Shown here one piece after another: positions 36,102-45,337 of a stretch of DNA of 57,465 nt. The position numbers and the translations under genes are program-made. Each line of letters opens with the position of its first letter. The stretch's first letter is position 1. Below the pieces are notes generated by a model. The model did no database searches. It saw only the letters and a program-made list of their open reading frames with translations, and was not told the DNA's origin. This stretch comes from a virus. The stretch spans positions 1 to 57,465 of IMG/VR virus record IMGVR_UViG_3300013132_000059, one strand, 5' to 3'.

Positions 36102-38617
36102 TAGGTCCACTCTCCTGAATTTTCATCATCACTAACTACTCCTGAAATAGGTTTAGGTGGTTTATGTCCATCTCTTACCTTTGTGGCCACAGTATCTGGC
36201 GGAACACTTGGACCACCGTCTGGTTTTTGGTTTGGTAAACGTACTACATTCAGCAACTGAGTAAAAACTCCTCTATCAAAAGTGCTTTCAACTTGACCTA
36301 CACGATATAGCCCACTAAAACTGGGTGATAGTTCACCTTTAGGAAAATCATATAATCCAGTTTGATGATTTATATCTATAGGATTTCTAAAATTTACTTC
36401 TATAAAAACTTGTCCACGTTGATAATTTATAGCCCAATCTGAGTTCATACCTTTAACATTGGTTTCTCCTGCTGTATAGTTGCCCATACCGCTATCACCT
36501 AAGTAAAAAGGATCCCCTAATATCTTCATTTGTAGTTGAACCATATCTGTAGCAGTGTTTATAGCCTTATGAAATTGACGAGCAGCAATAGTACTTGGAT
36601 CATCACCTTTAGCAGGTCCACCTTGATTACTGCTAAGACTAATTTCTGTATTTCTAATTTGTACTATATTACTCAGTGTATCACCTGGTTTTAAATTTCC
36701 ATACTTACCACTTGCATATTCCTCACTGGCATCATACTTATTACCATTCGAGTCTATGCGTTGATTAGATAGTTTACCATTTTCTATTACGGGTTTACTT
36801 TCAGTGGCATCACTGGCTTGTTGACTTCTATTTTGAATATCCTTATTAAATCTTCCTGCATCTGCTGTTAGGGCTGTGTAAAAACTAGTATTAAAATTAA
36901 TACTAAAATCTAAAATGTCTATATTTTTACTAGTATAAATGTAGTCATATTTTTTAATTGGTACTTTTTGTATTGATGCCGTTGCAGCAGGTTGATCAGG
37001 TTTAACAAATATACTATGATGAATAGTATGTGGAATAACTCTATATACTGTTAAGAAAGGATATTTACCATGCTCTGCCATATTTCCTTCACCTTCTAGC
37101 ATATAGATTTGTGTATCTATTCTCCACCAATTCACATTACCATCGTTATCAAAGTTTTTTGAATCAAGAGCATTACGACCATATTCACTGGCCAATATCA
37201 CTTGATTGATTACATTAGGTATACTAGTTCCTTGTGTAAATTTAGCAGTACCTTCCTTACTGGATATTGTGATTTCACCTCTGACAAATACCTTTTTATC
37301 AGGATCCCAAACAGCATTATCCTTACCAAACACTGCTTCAGGTTTATTTTGATCAATAAATCCCATGTCTGCTAGACCAATAGGACTTACATTAGTATTT
37401 TGTACGAAATTGATACCTTCAATATCAACACCTAGTCTTTCTGCCACACCTTTATTATTTTGTCCACCACCAGCACCGGAAGTAGTGGCACTAGGAGGAT
37501 TACTAGTATCATCACTTTGTGCAGTGCCTGAACTAGTAGCTATATCTAAAGGAAATAGTATTAGTACTCTATCTGGAACTATAGGAGCACCACCTTGACT
37601 TTGTGCTATGGCTTGACTGGCTAATGCGTCATTTAACACACTTTGAAAACTGTTCGGACCTTTTTGTAGCATTTCTTGTACTGTGGATCCTGTACAATTA
37701 ATATCATTTTTAATATTAGATACTTGTTTACTGTAGGCACGTTCGTTCCATGGTATAGCACGGCAACTATAAGTACTTCCTCGATCAGTTACTTTCATTT
37801 CTATACCTGTAATTTTTATAGGAAAGTGTTTTTTTCTAATACTTTTAAAATTTTGATTATTTGGGTCTTTATGTCCTATAAACTCTAAAGTCAGTAACAA
37901 AGGCATCTCCACCCAATTTTTATATTTTACAATACTGGCAGCAACTTGTAGACTTTGAAAAAATTGACCTATACTATAAGGCTCTATAATATTAAATTCA
38001 AGACCAGTACTATTAGTATTGCCAGTCATTTTATCTAAACCTGTTACCCCTTTTATTCTTATATTATCTATAAAATAATCATATTTGCCTTCAGGGTTAG
38101 CAGGACTAGTATAGGTGGATAGTGCTATTCTTTCCATAGGCTTACCACTACCAGATTTAAAAATTATAGGTTCTATTATACCCTTTTTATAACTGTCGTC
38201 TGGAAAATTAATATGACTCCTACTTAGAGCACTTAATGTCCAAATACAATTATAACTAGCAAAATCATGTAGTTCATTTGGAAAAGGTGGACTGGCCGAT
38301 ATTTGAGTTTTATTTTTATTTTCAGCATTAGGGTTAGTAATACTTACATTATTTCCAGCAGTAAAATCTACAGCATAGTCACCATTTGTGGCACCTGTAC
38401 CACCTGGTCCGCCTAAATTAGGAACACCTGGAAGACCTAATCCATTGTTTATGGCATTGTTTAAATTTTGTCCTATGCTATTAAGAGCGTTACTTGCTCC
38501 TGATAGTGCAGATTGTATACTGGATGCTGCACTAGTTCCTGTTAAAACTTTTGTAGCAGCATTAACACCTGCTGCAATTACAGCACCTTTTACTGCATTT
38601 TTAAAACTTAGGCCCAT
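36101..38617 (-). CDS. Baseplate hub protein (gp27-like by position and C-terminus)
   Basis: 838 residues. A low-complexity Ala/Gly/Asn N-terminus (residues 1-75) is followed by SYNCIWTLSALSRSHINFPD. Then comes FIDNIRIKGVTGLDK, a beta domain (PIKITGIEMKVTDRGSTYSC) and a C-terminal hub-type segment (ILGDPFYLGDSGMGN, LYRVGQVESTFDRGVFTQLL). The latter resembles the ends of hub proteins (T4 gp27, Mu gp44, P2 gpD). It lies immediately before gp5, its expected partner. I rate the hub role likely, exact orthology to gp27 less so, because T4 gp27 has only 391 residues. The TAATG overlap ties its expression to gp5. Confidence 0.7.
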   Translation of the reverse strand: MGLSFKNAVKGAVIAAGVNAATKVLTGTSAASSIQSALSGASNALNSIGQNLNNAINNGLGLPGVPNLGGPGGTGATNGDYAVDFTAGNNVSITNPNAENKNKTQISASPPFPNELHDFASYNCIWTLSALSRSHINFPDDSYKKGIIEPIIFKSGSGKPMERIALSTYTSPANPEGKYDYFIDNIRIKGVTGLDKMTGNTNSTGLEFNIIEPYSIGQFFQSLQVAASIVKYKNWVEMPLLLTLEFIGHKDPNNQNFKSIRKKHFPIKITGIEMKVTDRGSTYSCRAIPWNERAYSKQVSNIKNDINCTGSTVQEMLQKGPNSFQSVLNDALASQAIAQSQGGAPIVPDRVLILFPLDIATSSGTAQSDDTSNPPSATTSGAGGGQNNKGVAERLGVDIEGINFVQNTNVSPIGLADMGFIDQNKPEAVFGKDNAVWDPDKKVFVRGEITISSKEGTAKFTQGTSIPNVINQVILASEYGRNALDSKNFDNDGNVNWWRIDTQIYMLEGEGNMAEHGKYPFLTVYRVIPHTIHHSIFVKPDQPAATASIQKVPIKKYDYIYTSKNIDILDFSINFNTSFYTALTADAGRFNKDIQNRSQQASDATESKPVIENGKLSNQRIDSNGNKYDASEEYASGKYGNLKPGDTLSNIVQIRNTEISLSSNQGGPAKGDDPSTIAARQFHKAINTATDMVQLQMKILGDPFYLGDSGMGNYTAGETNVKGMNSDWAINYQRGQVFIEVNFRNPIDINHQTGLYDFPKGELSPSFSGLYRVGQVESTFDRGVFTQLLNVVRLPNQKPDGGPSVPPDTVATKVRDGHKPPKPISGVVSDDENSGEWT

Positions 38618-38618
38618 G

Positions 38619-38921
38619 TTATAGTCCCAATGCTCTAGTCAAACTTGTAGGCTTTGGTATGTAAATTTGAGTACCTGCTACAAAGTCAAAAATAGGATCT
38701 TGAAGTACATCCAGATTACGTTGTGTAAACACCCACCATAGTTTATGATCTTGGTATAGGTCAAATGCTAACAAGTCTGGTCTATAAGCATATTGACTTT
38801 CTATGGTATACAAATAGTCATCAGACTCAGCACTAACTGGCCTAATACTCAAAATACTTAATTGGTCCCTTATAATAGGTGTATTATACCAAGGGCTTGA
38901 ACTGGAATATACTGCTGGCAT
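38619..38921 (-). CDS. gp53: Baseplate wedge protein gp53-like
   Basis: 100 residues. The segment YAYRPDLLAFDLYQDHKLWW, then VFTQRNLDVLQDPIFDFVAG and TQIYIPK, is the LysM-like core of gp53 proteins, which clamp neighbouring baseplate wedges. T4 gp53 has 196 residues, so this is a short form as in other marine T4-like phages. ATG at 38921 overlaps the upstream stop (TAATG); its stop is one base from the next start. Short LysM-type tail proteins such as P2 gpX are the alternative reading. Confidence 0.8.
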   Translation of the reverse strand: MPAVYSSSSPWYNTPIIRDQLSILSIRPVSAESDDYLYTIESQYAYRPDLLAFDLYQDHKLWWVFTQRNLDVLQDPIFDFVAGTQIYIPKPTSLTRALGL

Positions 38922-39886
38922 TATAGGTACCCATCCTTTACATAACCGCCTTGTATGAATTTGGCTAAACTGAATTCTCTAATTTTAGTTCTACTATACA
39001 CAGGCATTATAGTCACTGTAAAACTACTTTGAGTAGGAACATGGCTGTCATTTTCAGTACCAGTACCGCTAGGACTTACGCTGCCACCAAACCCTCTGCT
39101 AACTGATTTTCCATTTATGATATCACTAATTGCGCCTGCTGCATTAATCAATCCTGCTGCTTTAGTTTGTCCTGCTGCACCTAATACCCCGCTGGCTAGC
39201 CTAGCAAACCCACCAAGATTGTCCAAAGGTCCTCCCCCCGTATCAGCAGCACCTGCTTTTGGTCTAGGTAATTCATTTATTTTTGTGGTGATATAGTCTA
39301 CTTCTTTAGGTAAACTAACACTAAAACTTTTTACAACTACTGGAATATTTTTAAACACATAATCCCCGTAAGCGTTAAATACTAGTAGAGGTGGAGGGTT
39401 CCCTGCTGTTTGTTGATCTTCACCAGTGTACATTTTAGTAACACTGCGTAAAAAATGTAGAGCAGATAGCCAATACTGTGCTTGTTCAGCATCTTCAACT
39501 ACAAAATCACCCACTATAGTTATATCACTGACCCTACTGTATTGATAAGCAACAAATTGATAGTTTTGATGAGTAATTGGTTGGTCATTATAGTTAGCAG
39601 TGTGATTGATACTAATTGTTGGTGTGTAGGGAAAAATTAACCCACCCGCATTACGCAAAGGAGCAAATAATGGACTATTCCAAGTATCTCCAGGCGGTAT
39701 ACTTAATCTTACACGCCAATCAGCACCGTCCGCCATTGAAGCACTTGCTGGAGTTTTAGGACCTTGTAGTACATTAGGTAAGACATTTTGTGCTCTTATA
39801 CCACTCATAAAATTATTAATTCCAGAAGATAACGTATTTTTTATAGTACCTACAGCATTAGCAAGATTTGGTATATTGATTGGCAT
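38921..39886 (-). CDS. Tail tube cap / initiator protein (gp48/gp54-like)
   Basis: 321 residues from the ATG at 39886. The frame extends to a TTG at 39904, but GAGGA lies 8-9 bases before the ATG, which decides the start. Contains DWRVRLSIPPGDTWNSPLFA, then GGLIFPYTPTISINHTANYN and SDITIVGDFVVEDAEQAQYW, and ends TIMPVYSRTKIREFSLAKFI. The pattern fits tube-like proteins that sit on the baseplate and start tube growth (T4 gp48, 364 residues; gp54, 320). Which of the two it matches cannot be settled by eye. First gene of the minus-strand baseplate operon, preceded by a late-promoter-like motif. Confidence 0.65.
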   Translation of the reverse strand: MPINIPNLANAVGTIKNTLSSGINNFMSGIRAQNVLPNVLQGPKTPASASMADGADWRVRLSIPPGDTWNSPLFAPLRNAGGLIFPYTPTISINHTANYNDQPITHQNYQFVAYQYSRVSDITIVGDFVVEDAEQAQYWLSALHFLRSVTKMYTGEDQQTAGNPPPLLVFNAYGDYVFKNIPVVVKSFSVSLPKEVDYITTKINELPRPKAGAADTGGGPLDNLGGFARLASGVLGAAGQTKAAGLINAAGAISDIINGKSVSRGFGGSVSPSGTGTENDSHVPTQSSFTVTIMPVYSRTKIREFSLAKFIQGGYVKDGYL

Positions 39887-39905
39887 ATTAGTAGTCCTCG
39901 GCAAA

Positions 39906-39912
39906 TATTTAT
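39906..39912 (-). promoter_or_regulatory. Late-promoter-like motif ATAAATA before baseplate operon
   Basis: Minus strand reads caaATAAATATTtgc, ending 19 bases before the ATG at 39886. It lies in the 76-base gap between the divergent tube-cap and gp55 genes. No matching motif is seen facing gp55, as expected if gp55 is expressed earlier than the structural genes. Confidence 0.65.
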
Positions 39913-39962
39913 TTGACTTTTTTAACTGCGTAGTTTATAATAAACCAAACTAGGAATAATCA

Positions 39963-40784
39963 ATGACTGTAAATTATCTCAATAACAAAGATTTATTAGA
40001 AGAAATACACAAAAGTAAGAATACTTACTGTAGTTACAGTAAACCAGAATATCATCAATATGATATTATTCTCACCAGTAAGGATAAAATCAATATAAGA
40101 ACAATTGCAGAAGCCAAACGTAATCGTGCTAAAAGATTGGGTGATGAGATATTTGTTCAGAGGAAACAAGCAGGTGAAAAAGTTAAACTGGCTGAATGTG
40201 AAGTCGATTATAAGAAAATGATTAAGACTGATTTGGTCTTTAGAATCATGACTTATGAACACATTCCTGTGAATAAAACAAGAAAAAAGAGTCAAAAAAC
40301 TGAAGCGGATGGGCACGATCGTGTAAATTTTCCCCCGTTCCAACATTGGAAGTTTGATGAAAATGACGAACTAATATGTGTTGGTAAAAGTCATTGGCGT
40401 GGCGGAGTAAAAAGCGGTAAGTTTAGCAAGGATCACGGCCAAATAACTAATACTCTAGCACGTATGTATATGAAACTATGTGAACGCTATGCTACCCGTG
40501 GTAATGTACGTGGCTACACTTACAATGATGAAATGCGAGCACAGGCCATATTACAACTCACACAGGTAGGACTACAATTTAATGAAGCTAAGTCGAACAA
40601 TCCTTTTGCTTATTTTACTGCTGCTGTTACTAACAGTTTTGTTCGAATAATCAATATTGAAAAACGTAACCAAAATATTAGAGATGATATTTTAGAGATG
40701 AATGATATGACACCGAGTTATACTAGAACTAGCAATGCTGAACATGCTGCTAGTTTGAAACGATTCGAAAGAGAAGAAGAATGA
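39963..40784 (+). CDS. gp55: Late-transcription sigma factor gp55
   Basis: 273 residues. The C-terminal half carries the gp55 signature: HGQITNTLARMYMKLCERYA, then YNDEMRAQAILQLTQVGLQF and NNPFAYFTAAVTNSFVRIIN, ending IEKRNQNIRDD. This is a minimal sigma region 2 that binds host RNA polymerase and melts the TATAAATA late promoter. T4 gp55 has 185 residues; here about 90 extra residues lie at the N-terminus, including a basic stretch (RNRAKRLGDEIFVQRKQAGE) and FPPFQHWKFDENDEL. The start ATG has TAGGA 7-8 bases upstream. It overlaps gp47 as ATGA, so sigma factor and replication nuclease share one transcript. It presumably serves the ATAAATA motifs listed elsewhere in this window. Confidence 0.92.
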   Translation: MTVNYLNNKDLLEEIHKSKNTYCSYSKPEYHQYDIILTSKDKINIRTIAEAKRNRAKRLGDEIFVQRKQAGEKVKLAECEVDYKKMIKTDLVFRIMTYEHIPVNKTRKKSQKTEADGHDRVNFPPFQHWKFDENDELICVGKSHWRGGVKSGKFSKDHGQITNTLARMYMKLCERYATRGNVRGYTYNDEMRAQAILQLTQVGLQFNEAKSNNPFAYFTAAVTNSFVRIINIEKRNQNIRDDILEMNDMTPSYTRTSNAEHAASLKRFEREEE

Positions 40785-41791
40785 GTTTATTTAAAAAGGC
40801 AGCATTTTTTACAGACATACACTTTGGCCTTAAATCTAATAGTCAAATACATAATCAAGACTGTGAAGATTTTGTAGATTGGTTTATTAAAACAGCAAAA
40901 GAGAATGGTTGTGATACTGGATTTTTTCTTGGTGATTGGCATCATAATCGTAACAGTCTTAATATTGTTACTATGGATTACAGCCTTAGAAGTTTAGAAA
41001 AACTAGGCCAAGCATTTGATCAGTTCTACTTCTTTCCTGGTAATCATGATCTATACTATAAAGATAAACGAGATATTCATAGTGTGGAGTTTGGCAAATA
41101 TATACCAGGTATCACCGTTGTACATAAACCTATGACACAAGGTGAAGTTACTATGTGTCCTTGGCTTGTAGGTGATGAGTGGAAAACTGTAGGAAAAAAA
41201 GATGCACGTTATATCTTTGGTCACTTTGAACTGCCCAGTTTCTTTATGAATGCCATGGTACAGATGCCTGATCATGGTGAAATACAATTGAGCCAATTTA
41301 AAAAATATGAAGTTGGCCTAAGTGGACATTTTCATAAACGCCAAAATAAACAGAACATGCACTATATTGGCAATGCCTTTCCACATAACTATGCTGATGC
41401 TTGGGATGATGATAGAGGTATGATGATCTTAGAGTGGGGAGGCGAACCTGAATACTATGCTTGGCCCGATCAACCTACCTTTAGAACTATTTCATTGAGT
41501 AGGCTTATTGATGAAAAAGATACATTAATTAAACCTAAACAACATCTTAGAGTAACATTGGACATACCTATTAGTTATGAGGAAGGCAGTTTGATCAAAG
41601 AAGATTTTATTGGAAATTATAACATTCGTGAACTCACACTGATTCCTGAAAAGCGTGATGTTGAAATTAATAGCGATTTAGAAATTACAGCGTTTGAAAG
41701 TTTAGACCAAATTGTAATAAATCAGTTGACAAGTTTAGAAAGTGACACTTATAATATTAAACTTCTTATGGATATCTATAAAAATATATGA
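40781..41791 (+). CDS. gp47: Recombination endonuclease subunit gp47 (Mre11/SbcD-like)
   Basis: 336 residues, close to T4 gp47 (339). All metallophosphoesterase motifs are present in order: FFTDIHFG (D and H), FLGDWHHNR, FFPGNHDLYY and GLSGHFHKRQ. These bind two metal ions for DNA end processing in recombination-dependent replication. ATGA overlaps at both ends, with gp55 before and gp46 after, support co-translation with its ATPase partner. No missing catalytic residue is seen. Confidence 0.95.
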   Translation: MSLFKKAAFFTDIHFGLKSNSQIHNQDCEDFVDWFIKTAKENGCDTGFFLGDWHHNRNSLNIVTMDYSLRSLEKLGQAFDQFYFFPGNHDLYYKDKRDIHSVEFGKYIPGITVVHKPMTQGEVTMCPWLVGDEWKTVGKKDARYIFGHFELPSFFMNAMVQMPDHGEIQLSQFKKYEVGLSGHFHKRQNKQNMHYIGNAFPHNYADAWDDDRGMMILEWGGEPEYYAWPDQPTFRTISLSRLIDEKDTLIKPKQHLRVTLDIPISYEEGSLIKEDFIGNYNIRELTLIPEKRDVEINSDLEITAFESLDQIVINQLTSLESDTYNIKLLMDIYKNI

Positions 41792-43560
41792 TAAAAATAA
41801 AAGACTTAACCGTTAGAAATTTTATGAGCGTGGGTAATAATACTCAGGCAGTAGATTTTTGTAAGGAACAACTGACATTGGTCTTAGGCGAGAATCTGGA
41901 CCAGGGTGGTGATGATAGTGGCAGTCGTAATGGTACAGGTAAAACTACCATCATTAATGCTCTAAGCTACGCTCTTTTTGGACAGGCACTGACCAACATC
42001 AAGAAGGATAATCTCGTCAACAAGACCAATAATAAAAATATGTTAGTCACACTGAACTTTGAAAAGAATGGCACTACTTACAAAGTAGAACGTGGGCGTA
42101 GACCTAATGTTTTCAAGTTCTATATCAATGGTGAAGAACAAGAAATCATTGATGAAAGTCAAGGTGATGTAAGAGAAACACAGAAGGACTTGGATGATCT
42201 ACTGGGTATGACGCACGATATGTTTAAAAATATTGTTGCTCTAAATACTTACACAGAGCCTTTTCTCAGTATGAGGGCTGCTGACCAACGTATGATTATT
42301 GAGCAATTGCTGGGTATTACCTTACTCAGTGAAAAAAGTGATGCACTGAAAGAATTAGTTAGACAAAGTAAAGAAGCCATACAGCAGGAAACTGCCAACA
42401 TTGAAGCCACTAAGAAAAGTAATGATCGTATTGAACAAAGTATCCTCAGCCTACAATCAAAACAACGGGCTTGGAGTAAACAGCAGCAGGATGACATTGA
42501 AAAATTAGCATCTAATATTGAGGAACTACAAAATATAGACATTGAGGAAGAATTGGGTCAGCATAAACGTCTTAAAAGTTATCTTGACCTAAGTAATCGT
42601 ATCAGTAGTTTGAACAAAGAAAGTGCTACTCTTGAGACTGCTCTAATGCAGGCTGAAAAGAATTGGAAGAAGTTTGTTAAGGAAGTAGAAGACTTGGCAA
42701 CTCATAATTGTCCCAAGTGTAACAATCCAATTCACGATGCCCAACATAAAGAAATGAAAAAGGCTGCTCAAAAAAGTGTAAGTGAATCAGCCCTCTATAT
42801 GGAAAATGTAGGACAAAAATTAGAACTTGTGATCAGTGAACTAAATGAAATTGGTGATATAAATGGTAGACCAGAAACTTTTTATGACACTGTGGAAGAG
42901 GCTCTAAAGCATCAAAACAATCTTAAAACATTAGAAGATGCCTTGATACGACGCAGTGAAGAAACTGATCCATATCAAGAACAGATTGATGAACTACGCA
43001 ATACAGCAATGGAAGAAATTAATTGGGATCGTGTCAATGAACTCACTGCTATAAAAGATCATCAAGAGTTTTTAATTAAATTGTTGACCAGCAAGGATAG
43101 TTTTATTCGTAAAAAGATTATTGATCAAAACTTGAACTATCTCAATAATAGGCTAAGTTATTACTTGGATCGTATGGGATTGCCACATCAAGTGTTATTT
43201 CAGAATGACCTCACTGTAGAAATTACTCAACTAGGACAGGACTTAGACTTTGATAATTTAAGCAGAGGTGAACGCAATAGATTAATCTTAGGACTAAGTT
43301 GGGCATTTAGAGATGTTTGGGAAAGTTTATATCAGAATATTAATTTATTATTCATTGATGAACTTATTGACAACGGATTAGATTCAAGTGGAGTAGAAAG
43401 TGCTCTTGCTGTGTTGAAAAAGATGGCCAGAGAGCGTAATAAAAATATCTACTTGATCAGTCATAAAGATGAGCTACAGGGTAGAGTAAACAATGTACTC
43501 AAGGTCATTAAGGAAAATGGTTATACTAGTTATGCTACAGACTTGGAGATCATAGATTGA
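41788..43560 (+). CDS. gp46: Recombination endonuclease subunit gp46 (Rad50/SbcC-like)
   Basis: 590 residues (T4 gp46 has 560). The Walker A (SRNGTGKTTIINALSYALFG) lies near residues 48-67. Two coiled-coil arms flank a zinc-hook CPKCN (C308-x2-C311). The ABC signature LSRGERNRLILGLSW is near 490 and the Walker B with D-loop (LLFIDELIDNGLDSSG) near 521. It forms the ATP-driven clamp that works with gp47 to resect DNA ends. The stop TGA overlaps the next ATG by one base. Confidence 0.95.
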   Translation: MIKIKDLTVRNFMSVGNNTQAVDFCKEQLTLVLGENLDQGGDDSGSRNGTGKTTIINALSYALFGQALTNIKKDNLVNKTNNKNMLVTLNFEKNGTTYKVERGRRPNVFKFYINGEEQEIIDESQGDVRETQKDLDDLLGMTHDMFKNIVALNTYTEPFLSMRAADQRMIIEQLLGITLLSEKSDALKELVRQSKEAIQQETANIEATKKSNDRIEQSILSLQSKQRAWSKQQQDDIEKLASNIEELQNIDIEEELGQHKRLKSYLDLSNRISSLNKESATLETALMQAEKNWKKFVKEVEDLATHNCPKCNNPIHDAQHKEMKKAAQKSVSESALYMENVGQKLELVISELNEIGDINGRPETFYDTVEEALKHQNNLKTLEDALIRRSEETDPYQEQIDELRNTAMEEINWDRVNELTAIKDHQEFLIKLLTSKDSFIRKKIIDQNLNYLNNRLSYYLDRMGLPHQVLFQNDLTVEITQLGQDLDFDNLSRGERNRLILGLSWAFRDVWESLYQNINLLFIDELIDNGLDSSGVESALAVLKKMARERNKNIYLISHKDELQGRVNNVLKVIKENGYTSYATDLEIID

Positions 43561-43793
43561 TGCATAGAGATGATAGGCTGCACGATGAATTAATGGCAGC
43601 ATTTAGGGAGTATTTTAAGGCACATACTGATTGGGTAGAGAAAGGCACACGAGTCTCAGGCTTAAAAACACGAAAGACATTAAGTACAATTAAAAAATTA
43701 GCCATGCTGCGTAGAGAAGAAATTATGCAATGGCGCTATGCAATAGATAGAGAAAAGGCAGCACGCAAGGCACTTCAGAAGGATTTAAAATGA
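43560..43793 (+). CDS. Small conserved hypothetical after gp46, 77 aa
   Basis: ATG at 43560 overlaps the gp46 stop (TGATG); a TTG one codon earlier is unlikely. The protein is helical and basic (LHDELMAAFREYFKAHTDWV, then GLKTRKTLSTIKKLAMLRRE). T4-like marine phages often carry a protein of this size and pattern between gp46 and the clamp gene. The function is unknown. Coupling suggests a link to recombination or replication. It overlaps the next gene as ATGA. Confidence 0.75.
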   Translation: MHRDDRLHDELMAAFREYFKAHTDWVEKGTRVSGLKTRKTLSTIKKLAMLRREEIMQWRYAIDREKAARKALQKDLK

Positions 43794-44680
43794 AGATTTT
43801 GCTCACTGGTAGAAAAGAAACTCCTGAAGGATGTGATTATTTGATTGATCCTGTTTTACATGGATTGAGAAATACTATTGGCATAGAAGTTGTTGATGAT
43901 CCTAAAGTGCATAATATGTATTTTTTTGATGATGAAAAAAAATTACAAAAAATGTATGGTCGTGGATTTACCATATACGGGACACTTCCTGATATAGATA
44001 TCGATAGATCAAATATTAATGAAAAAATTAAGGATAACTATTTTGATTATATCTTTATTGGTGGGGCATGGAATAGGCCTACTCCGCATTTGAAAACAAT
44101 ATTATCATGTTACCAAAAAAATAAGATTGTTATATTGGACAGCAGGTTAGATTCAACAGTTCCACAACACTTAGTTGATAATTCAATTTATTTTAAAACT
44201 GCTCTTTATAATGAAATTTCAGGAGTTATTCCAATCAGCTTTGGGTTTCCTAAAGAAAAGATTCAATCTCCTTTAGAAAAAATAAGAAAGGATTCTTTAG
44301 TAAAACCTTCTAACCACTGGCACGGTTCGCAAAGCTATATCTATACAAAAGAACAGGATTACTATGATGATTATAGATACAGTTTATTTGGTCTTACTAA
44401 AAAAAGAGGGCAATGGGAATGTTTAAGACATTATGAAATTATGGCTTGTAGATGTATTCCATATTGGCCTAGTATAGATGACTGTCCATCTACTACATGT
44501 ATAACAATGCCTAAAGAATTATTTAAATGTGCTAATATTTTATATAAAGAATCTTTTGATTTTTTTAAAACAGATATAGGATTGACAGAATATAATGATT
44601 TAGAAGTACAAATTTTTGAACATTTTAACAATAATTGTACAACAGAATCTTTAGTAAAATATATTTTTGACAAACTATGA
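43790..44680 (+). CDS. Putative glycosyltransferase (exostosin/GT-B-like)
   Basis: 296 residues. The C-terminal part has YRYSLFGLTKKRGQWECLRH, then YEIMACRCIPYWPSIDDCP, the donor-site pattern of exostosin-like or CgeB-like GT-B enzymes: an Arg/Trp-x-Glu followed by a helix and 'G/C-x-I/V-P' strand. The N-terminus MKILLTGRKETPEGCDYLID fits a Rossmann start. Starts by ATGA overlap with the preceding gene and ends by ATGA overlap with the next transferase. Codon use is visibly more A/T-rich than in gp46 upstream, so the pair of transferases may be a later insertion into the gp46 operon. Confidence 0.6.
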   Translation: MKILLTGRKETPEGCDYLIDPVLHGLRNTIGIEVVDDPKVHNMYFFDDEKKLQKMYGRGFTIYGTLPDIDIDRSNINEKIKDNYFDYIFIGGAWNRPTPHLKTILSCYQKNKIVILDSRLDSTVPQHLVDNSIYFKTALYNEISGVIPISFGFPKEKIQSPLEKIRKDSLVKPSNHWHGSQSYIYTKEQDYYDDYRYSLFGLTKKRGQWECLRHYEIMACRCIPYWPSIDDCPSTTCITMPKELFKCANILYKESFDFFKTDIGLTEYNDLEVQIFEHFNNNCTTESLVKYIFDKL

Positions 44681-45321
44681 ATATTGAATTACATTTATTC
44701 ACGAATAGTTCAATTAGTTCACCATCAACTTCTCTAATTGAAAAAACTTATAAATCGTTTCTAAAGACTTTTAAAATTAATTTAGAGACTTTTGTATGGG
44801 TAGATCCTAATCCTAATATTAAAGAATTTGAAGAATATCAAAAAAATTTAAAAAAAATATTTAAAAATATACAAGTATCAAATAGTTTGAGTGATGGTTA
44901 TGTTAGAGGAGTTGATCAATCTAATAAAGACTTCTTGTTCATGTTGGAACATGATTGGATTTTTACAGAAAACTTGAAACACTCTTTAGAAGATATATTA
45001 AAAGTAATGTATGATAATAATTTGATACATTTAAGATTTAATAAAAGAAACAATATAGTAAAAAATTGGGACAAAGAATTATTGGAAGTGAAAACTCCTA
45101 TATTTGATTATTGCTTAACTTCAAATATTAGCAATAATCCACATATTATTAATAGAAGTATATGGCTTACTGAGGCAAAAAAATATATTAAAATTCAAAA
45201 AGGCAATACAGGCATTGAACAAGAACTAATAAAGGCAAACTTAAAAGGCGCTATATATGGTGGATTAAATTATCCAAACACTATACAACACTTAGATGGA
45301 AAGGCAAATAAAAATTTTTGA
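44677..45321 (+). CDS. Putative GT-A glycosyltransferase, 214 aa
   Basis: MNIELHLFTNSSISSPSTSL opens like a GT2-type strand. FLFMLEHDWIFTENLKHSLE holds an E-H-D in the place of the DxD motif, typical of small phage transferases. NPHIINRSIWLTEAKKYIKI and GIEQELIKANLKGAIYGGLN follow the pattern of the C-terminal acceptor half. Only 214 residues, so near the lower limit for a GT-A domain. Coupled to the preceding transferase (ATGA). AT-rich like its partner. Acceptor unknown. Confidence 0.6.
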   Translation: MNIELHLFTNSSISSPSTSLIEKTYKSFLKTFKINLETFVWVDPNPNIKEFEEYQKNLKKIFKNIQVSNSLSDGYVRGVDQSNKDFLFMLEHDWIFTENLKHSLEDILKVMYDNNLIHLRFNKRNNIVKNWDKELLEVKTPIFDYCLTSNISNNPHIINRSIWLTEAKKYIKIQKGNTGIEQELIKANLKGAIYGGLNYPNTIQHLDGKANKNF

Positions 45322-45337
45322 CCATGATATATAATAG

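Noticed and set aside
36102-36110. GTG start for gp5 overlapping the hub gene by ten bases
   Set aside because: AGGAG is only one base from it, while the ATG at 36101 fits the spacing and the TAATG overlap seen at several other junctions here.
39887-39904. TTG start six codons before the tube-cap ATG
   Set aside because: It would place the GAGGA ribosome site inside the coding region; the ATG at 39886 is correctly spaced.
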